Part shown: positions 1 through 7,003 of the stretch, in pieces
How positions within the stretch are numbered: the first letter of the stretch is position 1
How the letters are laid out: every line of letters begins with the position of its first letter
From: CAZLBV01 sp964557845
Lineage (GTDB): Bacteria; Acidobacteriota; Aminicenantia; Aminicenantales; Aminicenantaceae
Direction: 5' to 3'
NCBI GenBank assembly: GCA_964557845.1
Contig: CAZLBV010000211.1
Coordinates: 1-28,414 of the forward strand
Length of the DNA stretch: 28,414 nt
The notes under the pieces: model-generated
What the model was told of the DNA's origin: nothing
Databases searched by the model: none
What the model saw: the letters and a program-made list of their open reading frames with translations, nothing else
Position numbers and translations under genes: made by a program

Positions 1-490
1 GTGGCTGTTTAATCCCATCCTTTTATTCACGGTTTATGTGGAAATACCTGTTGAAATCCTCGGATTTTCTATTACAAAGAGTTAATTCGATTCAAATTCC
101 AGTTAGATGCACACCTTCCGGTCATGAAGGATGCCGGCTGTTGTCAGCAAAAGGGGGGTTGATGGGAACCAAAAAGGTGGGGGCTCTCTCCAGCCGGCTC
201 AAGAGAACCATTCTCATTATATCACAAAAACAAGAAAATCAAACGAAATCTCAAGAAAATAATCTTTTTTTTAGCTTGGCTGAGTTATCTAACATAAAAT
301 AAAAGACATAGCAAAATTCTTACCCTTAGGCAGTTTGCTTAGAAGCGATTTTTGGGGCCAAAAATTGATTTTAACAGGAATTTGACAATTCATTTATTTT
401 CTTGACTGTAAAGTAGCTGAGCATAGTTCTCCTCTTTAAAAATATTTTATTACGGAAAAATGTATTGTAAAAATTGGGTAAATGAGTAAA
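1..490. other. Left-edge region without an intact gene
   Basis: No convincing intact gene is visible. A frame open from the left edge stops near base 82 and could be the end of a gene lying outside the window, but its short hydrophobic peptide is not recognisable. Bases 111-215 form a GC-rich island with several inverted repeats, listed separately. From about 230 to 490 the sequence is very AT-rich and looks non-coding. Confidence 0.5.
111..215. other. GC-rich island with nested inverted repeats (possible structured RNA)
   Basis: Arms seen directly: CCTTC (114-118) with GAAGG (126-130); GCCGGCTG (133-140) with CAGCCGGC (191-198); GGTT (157-160) with AACC (167-170); TCTCT (185-189) with AGAGA (202-206); GAGAA (203-207) with TTCTC (211-215). 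Some pairings exclude each other, as in a switching element. The flanks are AT-rich. I could not match it to a riboswitch or ncRNA class I know (TPP, SAM, cobalamin, glycine, c-di-GMP, fluoride, SRP, RNase P, tmRNA). Function is unknown and strand is undecided. Confidence 0.3.
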
Positions 491-508
491 CCGTCACCAT
501 TTTAATGT

Positions 509-718
509 TTGGTTCTGAATTTGATTCATGTCATTGCTGATTCTTCCCAATGTCTTGAGGAAAGCCAGCGCATTCTGCGAAAGGGTGGATCCATAATTGT
601 TTTAGATTTCACAGGTTCTGGTATGAATTTTTTAAATAAGATGAAATTGGGATTCAAATATCTGATGACATCAACTTTATTTTCATGCATTGAGATAAAA
701 CCTTATCCTTGCAAATGA
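509..718 (+). pseudogene. Class I SAM-dependent methyltransferase remnant
   Basis: The 69-residue frame resembles the middle of a Methyltransf_11/UbiE-type methyltransferase: a hydrophobic strand (NLIHVIAD), a helix, then ESQRILRKGGSIIVLDF, which matches the family pattern of a late Rossmann strand after 'RvLkpGG'. The N-terminal half with the SAM-binding glycine loop is absent, and a stop (TAA) lies three codons before the first TTG. After the stop at 718 a +1 frame continues with a plausible tail (LANEILKREKIKLVSPEL), suggesting a frameshift as well. It is convergent with the downstream barrel gene. I infer a decayed gene; a small unrelated ORF is the alternative. Confidence 0.55.
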
Positions 719-762
719 AATACTGAAAAGAGAAAAGATAAAGTTGGTGTCGCCAGAATTAA

Positions 763-1398
763 TTAAAATCCAAAACCAACCATTAGAATCAAGGACCTAT
801 TTTTCATTTCATTCTCTATCCCGATAATAGGCTCGGCAATATTGACCAGTCCGAGGTCGTACCGGATATCAAAGATAATAATGGCGTTGCTGATTTTAAA
901 ATCAATCTCCCCTCCAAACACGAGGCCAAAGTCGGAATCTTTTATTTTTATGAATTCCTCTTTGAGTTCTATTCCTAAAACTTTGATTTCGCCCTTGTCA
1001 CTGAGTTTAAACGATGCATAAGGACCAACAAATAAGCTGGGGTTTATGCTGGCCTGTGTGGGCAATTTGAGCTTTAGGAGCAAAGGGAGTTCCATATAAT
1101 GTATGGCAAGAGACTTTGATGCCAGGACGCTAAGAATACTCCCTTCGAGCTTTCCGCCTTTTTTCGAGTAGTAGAGCTCGGGTTGAAAGGCAAAATATTC
1201 ATTGACGTTGATCGTATAGAACCCCCCCACAGTAAACCCGATTGCAGATTCCCATGGCACAGAAACAAGGTCAACACCTTTTTGGTATAACGTGGAGATA
1301 TTGATCCCACCTTTCAATCCAACTTGGGAAGAAAGGGGATACACACTCAGCAGAAACATAAGAAATCCAGCGATGCCTAGAACGTGAATTTTTCTCAT
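763..1398 (-). CDS. PorT-like outer-membrane beta-barrel protein
   Basis: 211 residues. An N-terminal signal peptide (about residues 1-24, ending PLSSQ) is followed by VGLKGGINIST, the usual opening strand of the PorT/OMP_b-brl_2 family. Alternating hydrophobic strands follow, with the 'FQPELYYSKKGG' element typical of the family, and the chain ends in MVGFGF with a C-terminal Phe as in BAM substrates. The ATG has a good Shine-Dalgarno sequence (AAGGAGAG). Length fits the family (about 180-230 residues). It probably sits in the outer membrane; the ligand or role is unknown. An inverted repeat lies about 40 bases upstream. Dodecin is the next gene upstream on the same strand, so the two may be co-transcribed. 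Confidence 0.8.
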   Translation of the reverse strand: MRKIHVLGIAGFLMFLLSVYPLSSQVGLKGGINISTLYQKGVDLVSVPWESAIGFTVGGFYTINVNEYFAFQPELYYSKKGGKLEGSILSVLASKSLAIHYMELPLLLKLKLPTQASINPSLFVGPYASFKLSDKGEIKVLGIELKEEFIKIKDSDFGLVFGGEIDFKISNAIIIFDIRYDLGLVNIAEPIIGIENEMKNRSLILMVGFGF

Positions 1399-1437
1399 TA
1401 TATCTCTCCTTGAATATAAAAAAATGGAAACAGACTA

Positions 1438-1472
1438 ATTCGGAATATTTAATCAGGAAAAATCTTCCGAAT
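1438..1472. repeat. Inverted repeat upstream of the PorT-like gene
   Basis: ATTCGGAA (1438-1445) and TTCCGAAT (1465-1472) form a perfect 8-bp inverted repeat with a 19-base spacer, between the dodecin stop and the PorT-like start. It could be an operator or a weak transcript hairpin. No T-run follows on either strand, so a terminator is less likely. Confidence 0.35.
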
Positions 1473-1519
1473 AAAATCCTCTAAAGAGTTTAGACTGTTA
1501 TTTTTAAGAAAAAAACGAC

Positions 1520-1729
1520 TTAGCGGTTATCCTCCACCATAAAGGCCACTTTCACATTGGTGCGGTATTCGACGATCCCTCTGCCTTCCACTTTTGCAGT
1601 TTGGGCAATGACTTCCAAACCTGTTATGCCCTTGATGGTTTCCTGCGCTTCTTTGACAGCGTTATTGGCCGCATCCTCCCAATTCTTGGAAGATGTCCCG
1701 ATAAGTTCGATAACCTTAATTGTTGTCAT
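1520..1729 (-). CDS. Dodecin
   Basis: 69 residues, the normal length for dodecin, the small flavin-binding and storage protein that assembles as a hollow dodecamer. Family signature is present: VIELIGTSSKNWEDAANNAV near the N-terminus with the flavin-stacking Trp at residue 17, then a helix, the strand GLEVIAQTAKVEG with the Gln that contacts the isoalloxazine ring, and a final strand of the VEYRTNVKVAFMVE type. The ATG is preceded by AAAGGAGA. A reading frame without a usual start codon overlaps its ATG from upstream (ATGA) and may be a decayed neighbour. It is probably cytoplasmic, buffering free riboflavin or FMN. Confidence 0.93.
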   Translation of the reverse strand: MTTIKVIELIGTSSKNWEDAANNAVKEAQETIKGITGLEVIAQTAKVEGRGIVEYRTNVKVAFMVEDNR

Positions 1730-2068
1730 TCAAATCTCCTTTTATTTTCCTTCCTATTTTTTTTCTTCAGAAGAGCCTGCTCAGCAGATTCTCCTGTTAT
1801 TAGCCATATAGTCTGTAATATCGCCGGCCTCCAGAAGCTGTCATAAAAGTCTGGGGAAAGATAAAAACTAACTTTTCAGCCCAGCTGGCTGGATGAGTAT
1901 TTAAGTCCACATTTTCCCGTTCAACCATTGTAAAAAATTATAAATAACGTCAGAAAAGATGTCAAGGATCACTAGAAAGCTGCTCACGATGGGCAAAAAC
2001 GCCGCAAGAGCTGCAGAAACGAATAAAATGCCGCGTTGAAGCTCAGTCAGATAAACACCGCTCTTAAA
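1730..2068. other. Intergenic stretch with start-less minus-strand open frames
   Basis: No intact gene. On the minus strand two frames are open but lack ATG, GTG or TTG. One (about 1726-1870) ends overlapping the dodecin start. The other (1901-2068) encodes a strongly hydrophobic stretch (ILFVSAALAAFLPIVSSFLV) and lies in the same frame as the acetyltransferase remnant, directly after its TGA. They look like relics of small genes. No clear promoter was found for dodecin. Confidence 0.35.
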
Positions 2069-2332
2069 TCACCCTGAAAATTTCATAAGGCTGCCGATTC
2101 CTTTTCTCTGACAGGGATTATCCTGTTGGTGAGGGCTTCCTGCCATGAAGCAGTGAATGGACAGGATTTTATCCTTGATTTCTGCAAGCGGTGGAAACTC
2201 TGTTTCGGCAAAATTTTCGGTAGGACCATTAGGAAAATCCTGTAGAAGACAGAGCCCTCCGGCAGCCTCCAGGTTACAGACCACCCTGGGATAAAACCTG
2301 AGATGCCCAACGATCTTTGCAGTAAATAACAA
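2069..2332 (-). pseudogene. GNAT-family N-acetyltransferase remnant
   Basis: 87 codons. It contains a KIVGHLRFYPR strand, a loop, the strand ILSIHCF and then DNPCQRKGIGSLM, which fits GNAT motif A (Q/R-x-x-G-x-G/A, the acetyl-CoA pyrophosphate loop) and the following helix start. The chain stops five residues later, so the second half of the fold is missing. An in-frame stop just before the first TTG removes the usual N-terminal portion as well. I infer a fragment broken at both ends. There is no good ribosome-binding site. The call rests on one motif and strand pattern. Confidence 0.5.
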
Positions 2333-2456
2333 CGCTATCTACAGAATCCACTCTAAGTTATCGAATATAATTCTTTGAGAAAAAACAAAGCAATCCAGCG
2401 TTTTATATTGATGAGAACGAATGAATTTTATAGCTAAGAGGTACGGCCCAAAGGTA

Positions 2457-2482
2457 TTGACCATAGTATGAATATAAGTCAA
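2457..2482. promoter_or_regulatory. Possible autoregulatory operator of the toxin-antitoxin pair
   Basis: TTGAC (2457-2461) and GTCAA (2478-2482) are inverted half-sites 16 bases apart, immediately before the preferred antitoxin start. RHH antitoxins usually repress their own operon through short inverted sites. The repeat is short, so this is tentative. Confidence 0.25.
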
Positions 2483-2491
2483 ACTAATTGT

Positions 2492-2755
2492 ATGAAAACG
2501 GCCATATCCATTCCTGATGACCTTTTTAAAAAGGTTGAACAACTGGCCAAAGAGAATAAAACGTCGAGAAGTCAGATTTTTTGTAAAGCCATAGAGCTCT
2601 ATTTAGAAAAAATCAGTGCGCAAAAACTTCTTGAAGCACTAAACTCTGTCTATGCAGAGGAGGAAAGCTGCGAAGAAAAGTCTGTTAGGAAAAAGAGTAA
2701 GGAATATTTTGTCGGTAAAATTATGAATGATAAAAATGACGATCAAACAGGGTGA
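2492..2755 (+). CDS. RHH (CopG/MazE-type) antitoxin
   Basis: 87 residues from ATG 2492. The N-terminus MKTAISIPDDLFKKVEQLAK is a classic ribbon-helix-helix: a beta strand that reads DNA, then two helices (KTSRSQIFCKAIELYL). The C-terminal half is charged (EEESCEEKSVRKKSKE), as expected for a flexible toxin-binding tail. I chose 2492 because RHH antitoxins begin at this strand. An ATG at 2468 in the same frame adds eight residues, and neither has a strong Shine-Dalgarno sequence. It overlaps the toxin gene by 29 bases. Role: neutralises the toxin and represses the operon. Confidence 0.85.
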   Translation: MKTAISIPDDLFKKVEQLAKENKTSRSQIFCKAIELYLEKISAQKLLEALNSVYAEEESCEEKSVRKKSKEYFVGKIMNDKNDDQTG

Positions 2756-3098
2756 TATCTATTGGGTTAATTTGACCGCCCCAAGGGAGTCAGAACCTGG
2801 TTTTAGCCAGCCCTGTGTTGTCATCCAAAATAATATCTTCAATGCGAGCCGAATAAATACTGTAGTTGTCTGTATCTTGACATCAAATTTGAAAAGGGCA
2901 CAAGCACCGGGAAATGTGACTCTTAATAAGGGAGAAGCTAATCTTGAGAGAAAAAGTGTGGTCAACATCTCTCAGATTATTACGGTAAACAAATCCGATT
3001 TGTCGAAAAAAATCGGTGCATTATCCTCAGAAAAAACAAAAGCAGTCATAGATGGGATAAAACTATTGGTAGAACCTCTTCCCGATCTACGCTCTTAA
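2727..3098 (+). CDS. PemK/MazF-family toxin (endoribonuclease)
   Basis: 123 residues (120 if ATG 2736 is used). MazF/PemK features: KQGDIYWVNL first strand, SEPGFSQPCVVIQNN, a central strand ending in CILTSN, ...GEANLERKSVVNISQI, and ITVNKSDL. MazF toxins cut mRNA at short sequence motifs. The Thr in CILTSN aligns with catalytic Thr48 of Bacillus MazF. The position aligning with catalytic Arg25 (normally in 'RP') is Gln in SQP, with Ser before it, so activity may be altered. The start overlaps the antitoxin gene, typical of type II pairs. Confidence 0.88.
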   Translation: MIKMTIKQGDIYWVNLTAPRESEPGFSQPCVVIQNNIFNASRINTVVVCILTSNLKRAQAPGNVTLNKGEANLERKSVVNISQIITVNKSDLSKKIGALSSEKTKAVIDGIKLLVEPLPDLRS

Positions 3099-3177
3099 TC
3101 TCGTGCATAAAAATCCGCTCCTCTTACTGCCAAACGTATCCTGTATTAAATATAATTATTTAAACGATTGATTTCTA

Positions 3178-4458
3178 TCAATAATGATACCTGAATGATC
3201 CAAATCTGGGATTGACCACATTGCTGAAAATGGAGCCGAAACTATAATTCAAGCCGATTTCAAATCGATAATCATAATCAGATGCCAGCTCTCTCCGCTC
3301 GAGTAAAATTTCTTCCAGAGTAGCACCCCCTTTGGCTAAAGACAGCTGGTCATGTAGAATGCCATAGTTGGCCTCAATATCAAAAGAAAGCCCTTTTATG
3401 ATCCGGACAGTCAATTCAACATCAAGCTCCATTCTGCTTTTGCTGAAGTCATGAAAATAATGTGAACCTTCCAATTCTACTTCAGCAGTTCCCCAGGGTT
3501 GGTTGAATTCCAGTTCAATCGCAAGTGATTCATTCCACAGACGCTGGGACATTTTATCGTAGATGGTCTCTTCAAAATAATCGAAGTATTTATACCCTAT
3601 CTTATAAAGTACCCGAAACTGTCTTCGGGTGGACTCTGAATAAGGGAAAAAATTATATTCCACGGCCGGTTGAATAGAGTAAGAAAGCTGAATATTTCTA
3701 TAGGTGGATTGTGACGCAGAGACCCAAGCCCCTGCCGACCAGTGCTCATCGATGCTTTTTACATACACTCCATCAAAGTCGCCTCGTTTACTGGTGCTGT
3801 GGAACTGGTCTCCTTCAATTTCATAGCCATCTCTGTCATAATCAAGGTCCAAACCCATTCTTAGTTTTGATTGGGGAGTAACTCTGTTGGCTGATATGTT
3901 CCCTGATAATGAAATTGAGCTTCTCTGTGATTCCCCATTCATCCTGGTGAAAAGACCCAAATTAAATACCCAAAAATCCCACTTATCTTCTACAGCGGTA
4001 GGTGCACTCCTCTGGGACATGCTTAAAGTCAGTGCTTCACATAAGGGAGTTTGCGCCACGTAAGGAGCTAAACCCAATTTGAGGGTCTGTACGAGCCCTC
4101 TTCGTGTTTCATCATCGGTTTCTATGCTATCTGCATAATAATTTAAGATATTCTGTAGATTTTTGTAATTTCTTTGTCCAATGAAAGTAAGGGTATATTC
4201 TGTGCCTCCGCCTCCGGTTGATTGGGTGGTGATCAGGACATGCACATCCGCTTCTTTTCTATCCCAGACATAATTGACAAAATCTATTTCATTCCTGATA
4301 TAATCTATGTCACAACGATGACAATCTATGAATACCTTGGGCGCATCTTTTTTTAACTCGTTTATATCCACCTGCTCTTCTTGGGAATATGATAATGTGG
4401 ATAAGAGTCCTAACAGAATGATCGAGAGCAGGTTAAATTTGATGATCGACTTTCTCAT
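3178..4458 (-). CDS. Outer-membrane protein with N-terminal Cys-x-x-Cys periplasmic domain
   Basis: 426 residues. A signal peptide (about 1-25, ending LSYSQ) precedes a domain reading KVFIDCHRCDIDYIRNEIDF..DRKEADVHVLITTQ and TEYTLTFIGQ (about residues 41-95). From about residue 160 onward there are repeated amphipathic strands (LRMGLDLDYDRDGY, VEYNFFPYS, YDYRFEIGLNYSF) and an aromatic terminus, typical of a beta-barrel. The CHRC pair could bind metal or form a disulfide. I remember similar unnamed proteins in Bacteroidetes- and Acidobacteria-like genomes but know no function. The ATG follows GGAGATAATTT. It is divergent from glgC. No metabolic partner is visible. Confidence 0.7.
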   Translation of the reverse strand: MRKSIIKFNLLSIILLGLLSTLSYSQEEQVDINELKKDAPKVFIDCHRCDIDYIRNEIDFVNYVWDRKEADVHVLITTQSTGGGGTEYTLTFIGQRNYKNLQNILNYYADSIETDDETRRGLVQTLKLGLAPYVAQTPLCEALTLSMSQRSAPTAVEDKWDFWVFNLGLFTRMNGESQRSSISLSGNISANRVTPQSKLRMGLDLDYDRDGYEIEGDQFHSTSKRGDFDGVYVKSIDEHWSAGAWVSASQSTYRNIQLSYSIQPAVEYNFFPYSESTRRQFRVLYKIGYKYFDYFEETIYDKMSQRLWNESLAIELEFNQPWGTAEVELEGSHYFHDFSKSRMELDVELTVRIIKGLSFDIEANYGILHDQLSLAKGGATLEEILLERRELASDYDYRFEIGLNYSFGSIFSNVVNPRFGSFRYHY

Positions 4459-4483
4459 AAATTATCTCCTCTAAGCAATACCA

Positions 4484-4497
4484 GTTGATTTATCAAC
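4484..4497. promoter_or_regulatory. Palindromic operator candidate before the outer-membrane protein gene
   Basis: GTTGAT-TT-ATCAAC is a perfect 6-bp inverted repeat just downstream of a TATAAT -10 box, between promoter and ribosome-binding site of the minus-strand gene. A repressor bound here would block transcription start. The regulator is unknown. Confidence 0.35.
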
Positions 4498-4498
4498 C

Positions 4499-4504
4499 AT
4501 TATA
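4499..4504 (-). promoter_or_regulatory. -10 box candidate for the outer-membrane protein gene
   Basis: Consensus TATAAT on the minus strand, about 40 bases before the ATG at 4458. No good -35 box is seen at 16-18 bases, so an activator or another feature may help. Confidence 0.35.
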
Positions 4505-4546
4505 CAAAACCATCATTAAATAAATGTTAAATTAAGATTAATAAAT

Positions 4547-4574
4547 TTTAACGTTTCTTAAAAATGCATATAAT
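4547..4574 (+). promoter_or_regulatory. Promoter candidate for glgC
   Basis: TATAAT at 4569-4574 with a weak -35 (TTTAAC, 4547-4552) at 16 bases. This would give a leader of about 70 bases before the ATG at 4650. Confidence 0.4.
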
Positions 4575-4649
4575 TTGATATAAGAATAAAAAAGGAATAA
4601 CATAGAAACAGATCCAATGTTAATCTTATATTGGTGATTGGTAAGAGTA

Positions 4650-5897
4650 ATGAACAACGTCCAAGCGATAGTCATGGCTGGGGGGGCAGGTGAGAGGCTG
4701 TATCCTCTGACAAGACGACAATCTAAGGCAGCCATTCCCTTTGGGGGCAAATACCGTCTCATAGATTTTACACTAAGTAATTGCATCAACTCTGGCATCC
4801 GCCAGGTTTTCGTTCTAACCCAGTACCTTTCGGACTCTCTGCATAAGCATATTCAGGATGGTTGGGGTATATCGAGCTCAAGGTTGGGGGACTTCATATA
4901 CTGTGTACCTGCTCAGCAGAAGATAGGAATAGACTGGTACCGTGGTACGGCTGATGCCATCCGTCAGAACCTTGACCTGGTTAAGAGTAAGGGAAACACT
5001 CCTGTTCTGATATTATCAGGTGATCACATCTACAAGATGAATTATAGTCAGATAATTGCCTATCACAAAATGAAGAAAGCGGATCTCACTATATCAGCTA
5101 TCAGGGTAAGAGTAGAAGAGGCGGCCAATAGACTTGGGGTGCTTGAGGTAGCTCAAAAACACAAGTTAGTTGGGTTTCAGGAAAAACCACTACAGCCAAA
5201 GACTATTTCGGCAGATCTAAGTTATGTTTTTGGTTCAATGGGGATTTATGTATTTAAAGCTGGTGTTCTAAGAGAAGTCTTACAAGAAAAAGATGATGAC
5301 TTCGGAAGAGATGTTATTCCCACGGCACTCAGTAAGGGTTGTGAAATCTTCGTTTATGACTACGAAAAAGAGAACAGAATTGAAGATTTTGTGTATGAGG
5401 TAAAAGAGGGCAGAAGGCAGAAGATTGAAGTTGACAGGACTCTTGATTCTTCCTACTGGAGAGATGTTGGTTCACTTGATTCGTATTATGAAGCAAGTAT
5501 GGATCTTGTGAATGTGGCCCCTCCCTTTAACCTCTATGGTGAGAAGTGGCCAGTCAGAGCATATGAGAGGTCACTGCCTCCGGGCAAGTTTCTCTTCGAA
5601 GGAAATGCCCTGGATTCTATGGTGTCTGATGGTTGTATAATTAGTGGGGGAAAGGTTTGGAGATCCATTTTGTCTCCGGGTGTGGTTGTGGAGAAAGGTG
5701 CTTTAATTGAGGAGTCAATAATATTCGATGATGTCAAAATAGAGCCTAACGCAAGGATTAAACGGGCTATTATCGACACCAATATGAGAATTCCATCTTC
5801 AGTATCGATTGGTTATGACCTAGAGGCTGATGCAAGGAAAGGCTGCACAATATCTGATAAGGGCATCGTAGTCGTTCCTAAAGGATTCGTAATTTAG
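4650..5897 (+). CDS. glgC: Glucose-1-phosphate adenylyltransferase
   Basis: 415 residues from ATG 4650 (a TTG 12 bases upstream is less likely). Makes ADP-glucose from glucose-1-phosphate and ATP for glycogen synthesis. Seen: nucleotide-binding loop VMAGGAGERLYPLT (residues 8-21), FGGKYRLIDFTLSNCINSG (31-49), YRGTADAIRQN (97-107), SGDHIYKMNY (123-132), FGSMGIYVF (194-202), YWRDVGSLDSYY (269-280), and a C-terminal left-handed beta-helix (about 300-415). Between about 238 and 268 there is a charged insertion (ENRIEDFVYEVKEGRRQ) longer than in Escherichia coli GlgC. The ribosome-binding site is weak. No other glycogen genes are in view. Confidence 0.95.
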   Translation: MNNVQAIVMAGGAGERLYPLTRRQSKAAIPFGGKYRLIDFTLSNCINSGIRQVFVLTQYLSDSLHKHIQDGWGISSSRLGDFIYCVPAQQKIGIDWYRGTADAIRQNLDLVKSKGNTPVLILSGDHIYKMNYSQIIAYHKMKKADLTISAIRVRVEEAANRLGVLEVAQKHKLVGFQEKPLQPKTISADLSYVFGSMGIYVFKAGVLREVLQEKDDDFGRDVIPTALSKGCEIFVYDYEKENRIEDFVYEVKEGRRQKIEVDRTLDSSYWRDVGSLDSYYEASMDLVNVAPPFNLYGEKWPVRAYERSLPPGKFLFEGNALDSMVSDGCIISGGKVWRSILSPGVVVEKGALIEESIIFDDVKIEPNARIKRAIIDTNMRIPSSVSIGYDLEADARKGCTISDKGIVVVPKGFVI

Positions 5898-5904
5898 AAT
5901 CCTG

Positions 5905-6351
5905 TTAGCTTATCCTGGCTACTACCCTTGTAATGACTAATCTACCCTTTTTGCCCAGTTTCTCCTTGATTATTGTCTTTAAGAATGGATAGGAATAGAT
6001 TCCATCAAAAATTTCAAGTTCTAATTCTTCTACTTCTTTCAGTTTTTCCTGTTTTATTCCTAACTTTTTTAATAAGCCTTCAAAAGGTTCATCATCTTTA
6101 AAATGTGATCTTACAAACTTGATTTTCTTACCTTCTTTTCCATCAGCGTTCTCTACTTTTTCTTCCATAATATTTATGGACGTAATAAATTCATCCTTTT
6201 CATTATAATTTCTCAAGTACTCATTAAGTTCTACCTGAAAGATCTTAAACTCCTTAATATATGGTTCGTCTGCTGTAGGAACAACCGTCTTGATTTTGTA
6301 GGGAGCATTCCAATAATTCTCCATTTCTTCTTTGCCAATAAATTTCTTCAT
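5905..6351 (-). CDS. Hypothetical charged cytoplasmic protein
   Basis: 148 residues, not recognised. It is rich in Lys and Glu, with no signal peptide or membrane segment. The first half has strand-like stretches (YKIKTVVPTADEPYIKEFKI); the second half looks helical around LLKKLGIKQEKLKEVEELELE and ends with KLGKKGRLVITRVVARIS. The ATG at 6351 has a strong Shine-Dalgarno sequence (AAGGAGGAGAT), which supports a real gene. It converges on glgC with only seven bases between stops, and lies about 100 bases downstream of khpA on the same strand, so it may be read from the same transcript. Confidence 0.6.
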   Translation of the reverse strand: MKKFIGKEEMENYWNAPYKIKTVVPTADEPYIKEFKIFQVELNEYLRNYNEKDEFITSINIMEEKVENADGKEGKKIKFVRSHFKDDEPFEGLLKKLGIKQEKLKEVEELELEIFDGIYSYPFLKTIIKEKLGKKGRLVITRVVARIS

Positions 6352-6456
6352 TTTCGATCTCCTCCTTTTTCAGTTGAAAAATCTCACTTTCATAGAACTC
6401 TCAGCCACTTGATACTAATAAATGTTCGAATCTAAAAATTTTCTTAAGCTGGATAA

Positions 6457-6693
6457 TTATCTTTTTTCGATTAGATCCAGACTGAATCTCTTTTTCACTT
6501 TCATTCCAGCAGCGCCCAGAATAACTCTGATAGCCTGAGCATTTCTTCCCTGTTTACCAATGACTTTACCTATATCTTCAGGAGCAACCTTTAATTCAAA
6601 GATAGTGCTGCTTTCCCCGGATATTTGAGAAACCTGAACTTCATCCGGTTTGTCAACCATCGATTTGGCAATCAATTCAACTAGTTCTTTCAC
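6457..6693 (-). CDS. khpA: KH-domain RNA-binding protein KhpA (YlqC family)
   Basis: 78 residues, full length for the single-KH-domain KhpA/YlqC family. The core is IFELKVAPEDIGKVIGKQGR, where G-K-Q-G (46-49) is the GxxG loop that contacts RNA, followed by NAQAIRVILGAAG and a final basic strand. The start is a GTG at 6693 with an excellent Shine-Dalgarno sequence (AGGAGG, five-base gap). In other bacteria KhpA pairs with KhpB/Jag and often lies near rpsP-rimM-trmD; here neither is visible, and the neighbour upstream is an RRM protein, implying a general RNA-chaperone role. Confidence 0.93.
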   Translation of the reverse strand: MKELVELIAKSMVDKPDEVQVSQISGESSTIFELKVAPEDIGKVIGKQGRNAQAIRVILGAAGMKVKKRFSLDLIEKR

Positions 6694-6712
6694 TGTAACC
6701 TCCTCTATTATT

Positions 6713-7003
6713 TTAACTGAATTTTTCCATTTTTTTATATCGGTTTTTTTCCCTTATTATTAATTCATATCCCATCAATACATCCTCGTTTTCATAAATA
6801 CCCAAATCTGTATTTTCCCAGAGATTAAGGAAGATTTCTGGCACATTGGAATAATTTCGATTTCCATCCGGTGTTAATGTGTGTTTGTTAGGTTTATGGT
6901 ACATATACTCGCCTAGGGCGATGAATTCAATACTTGTTTGAAAAATTTGATTGGAGCTGTTTAAGGGAAACCTGTTAGTAGAGTCTATTCCCACCAAATT
7001 CAT
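6713..7003 (-). CDS. Possible small protein between the RRM and KH genes
   Basis: 96 residues, not recognised. It has no signal peptide. The composition is protein-like (YMYHKPNKHTLTPDGN, VPEIFLNLWENTDLGIYENE, then a basic tail). The start at 7003 would overlap the end of the RRM gene by 29 bases and has no clear Shine-Dalgarno sequence, so expression would rely on coupling. It ends 19 bases before the KhpA start. It may be a real coupled gene, a relic, or simply an open spacer. Confidence 0.35.
   Translation of the reverse strand: MNLVGIDSTNRFPLNSSNQIFQTSIEFIALGEYMYHKPNKHTLTPDGNRNYSNVPEIFLNLWENTDLGIYENEDVLMGYELIIREKNRYKKMEKFS

Noticed and set aside
36..302. Plus-strand 88-codon open frame
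   Set aside because: It crosses the foldable GC island, has no ribosome-binding site, and its product resembles no protein; the frame appears accidental.
1875..1930. tRNA-like string (GCCCAGCTGGCTGG and GTTCAACC)
   Set aside because: The acceptor arms do not pair and no anticodon stem of proper length forms.
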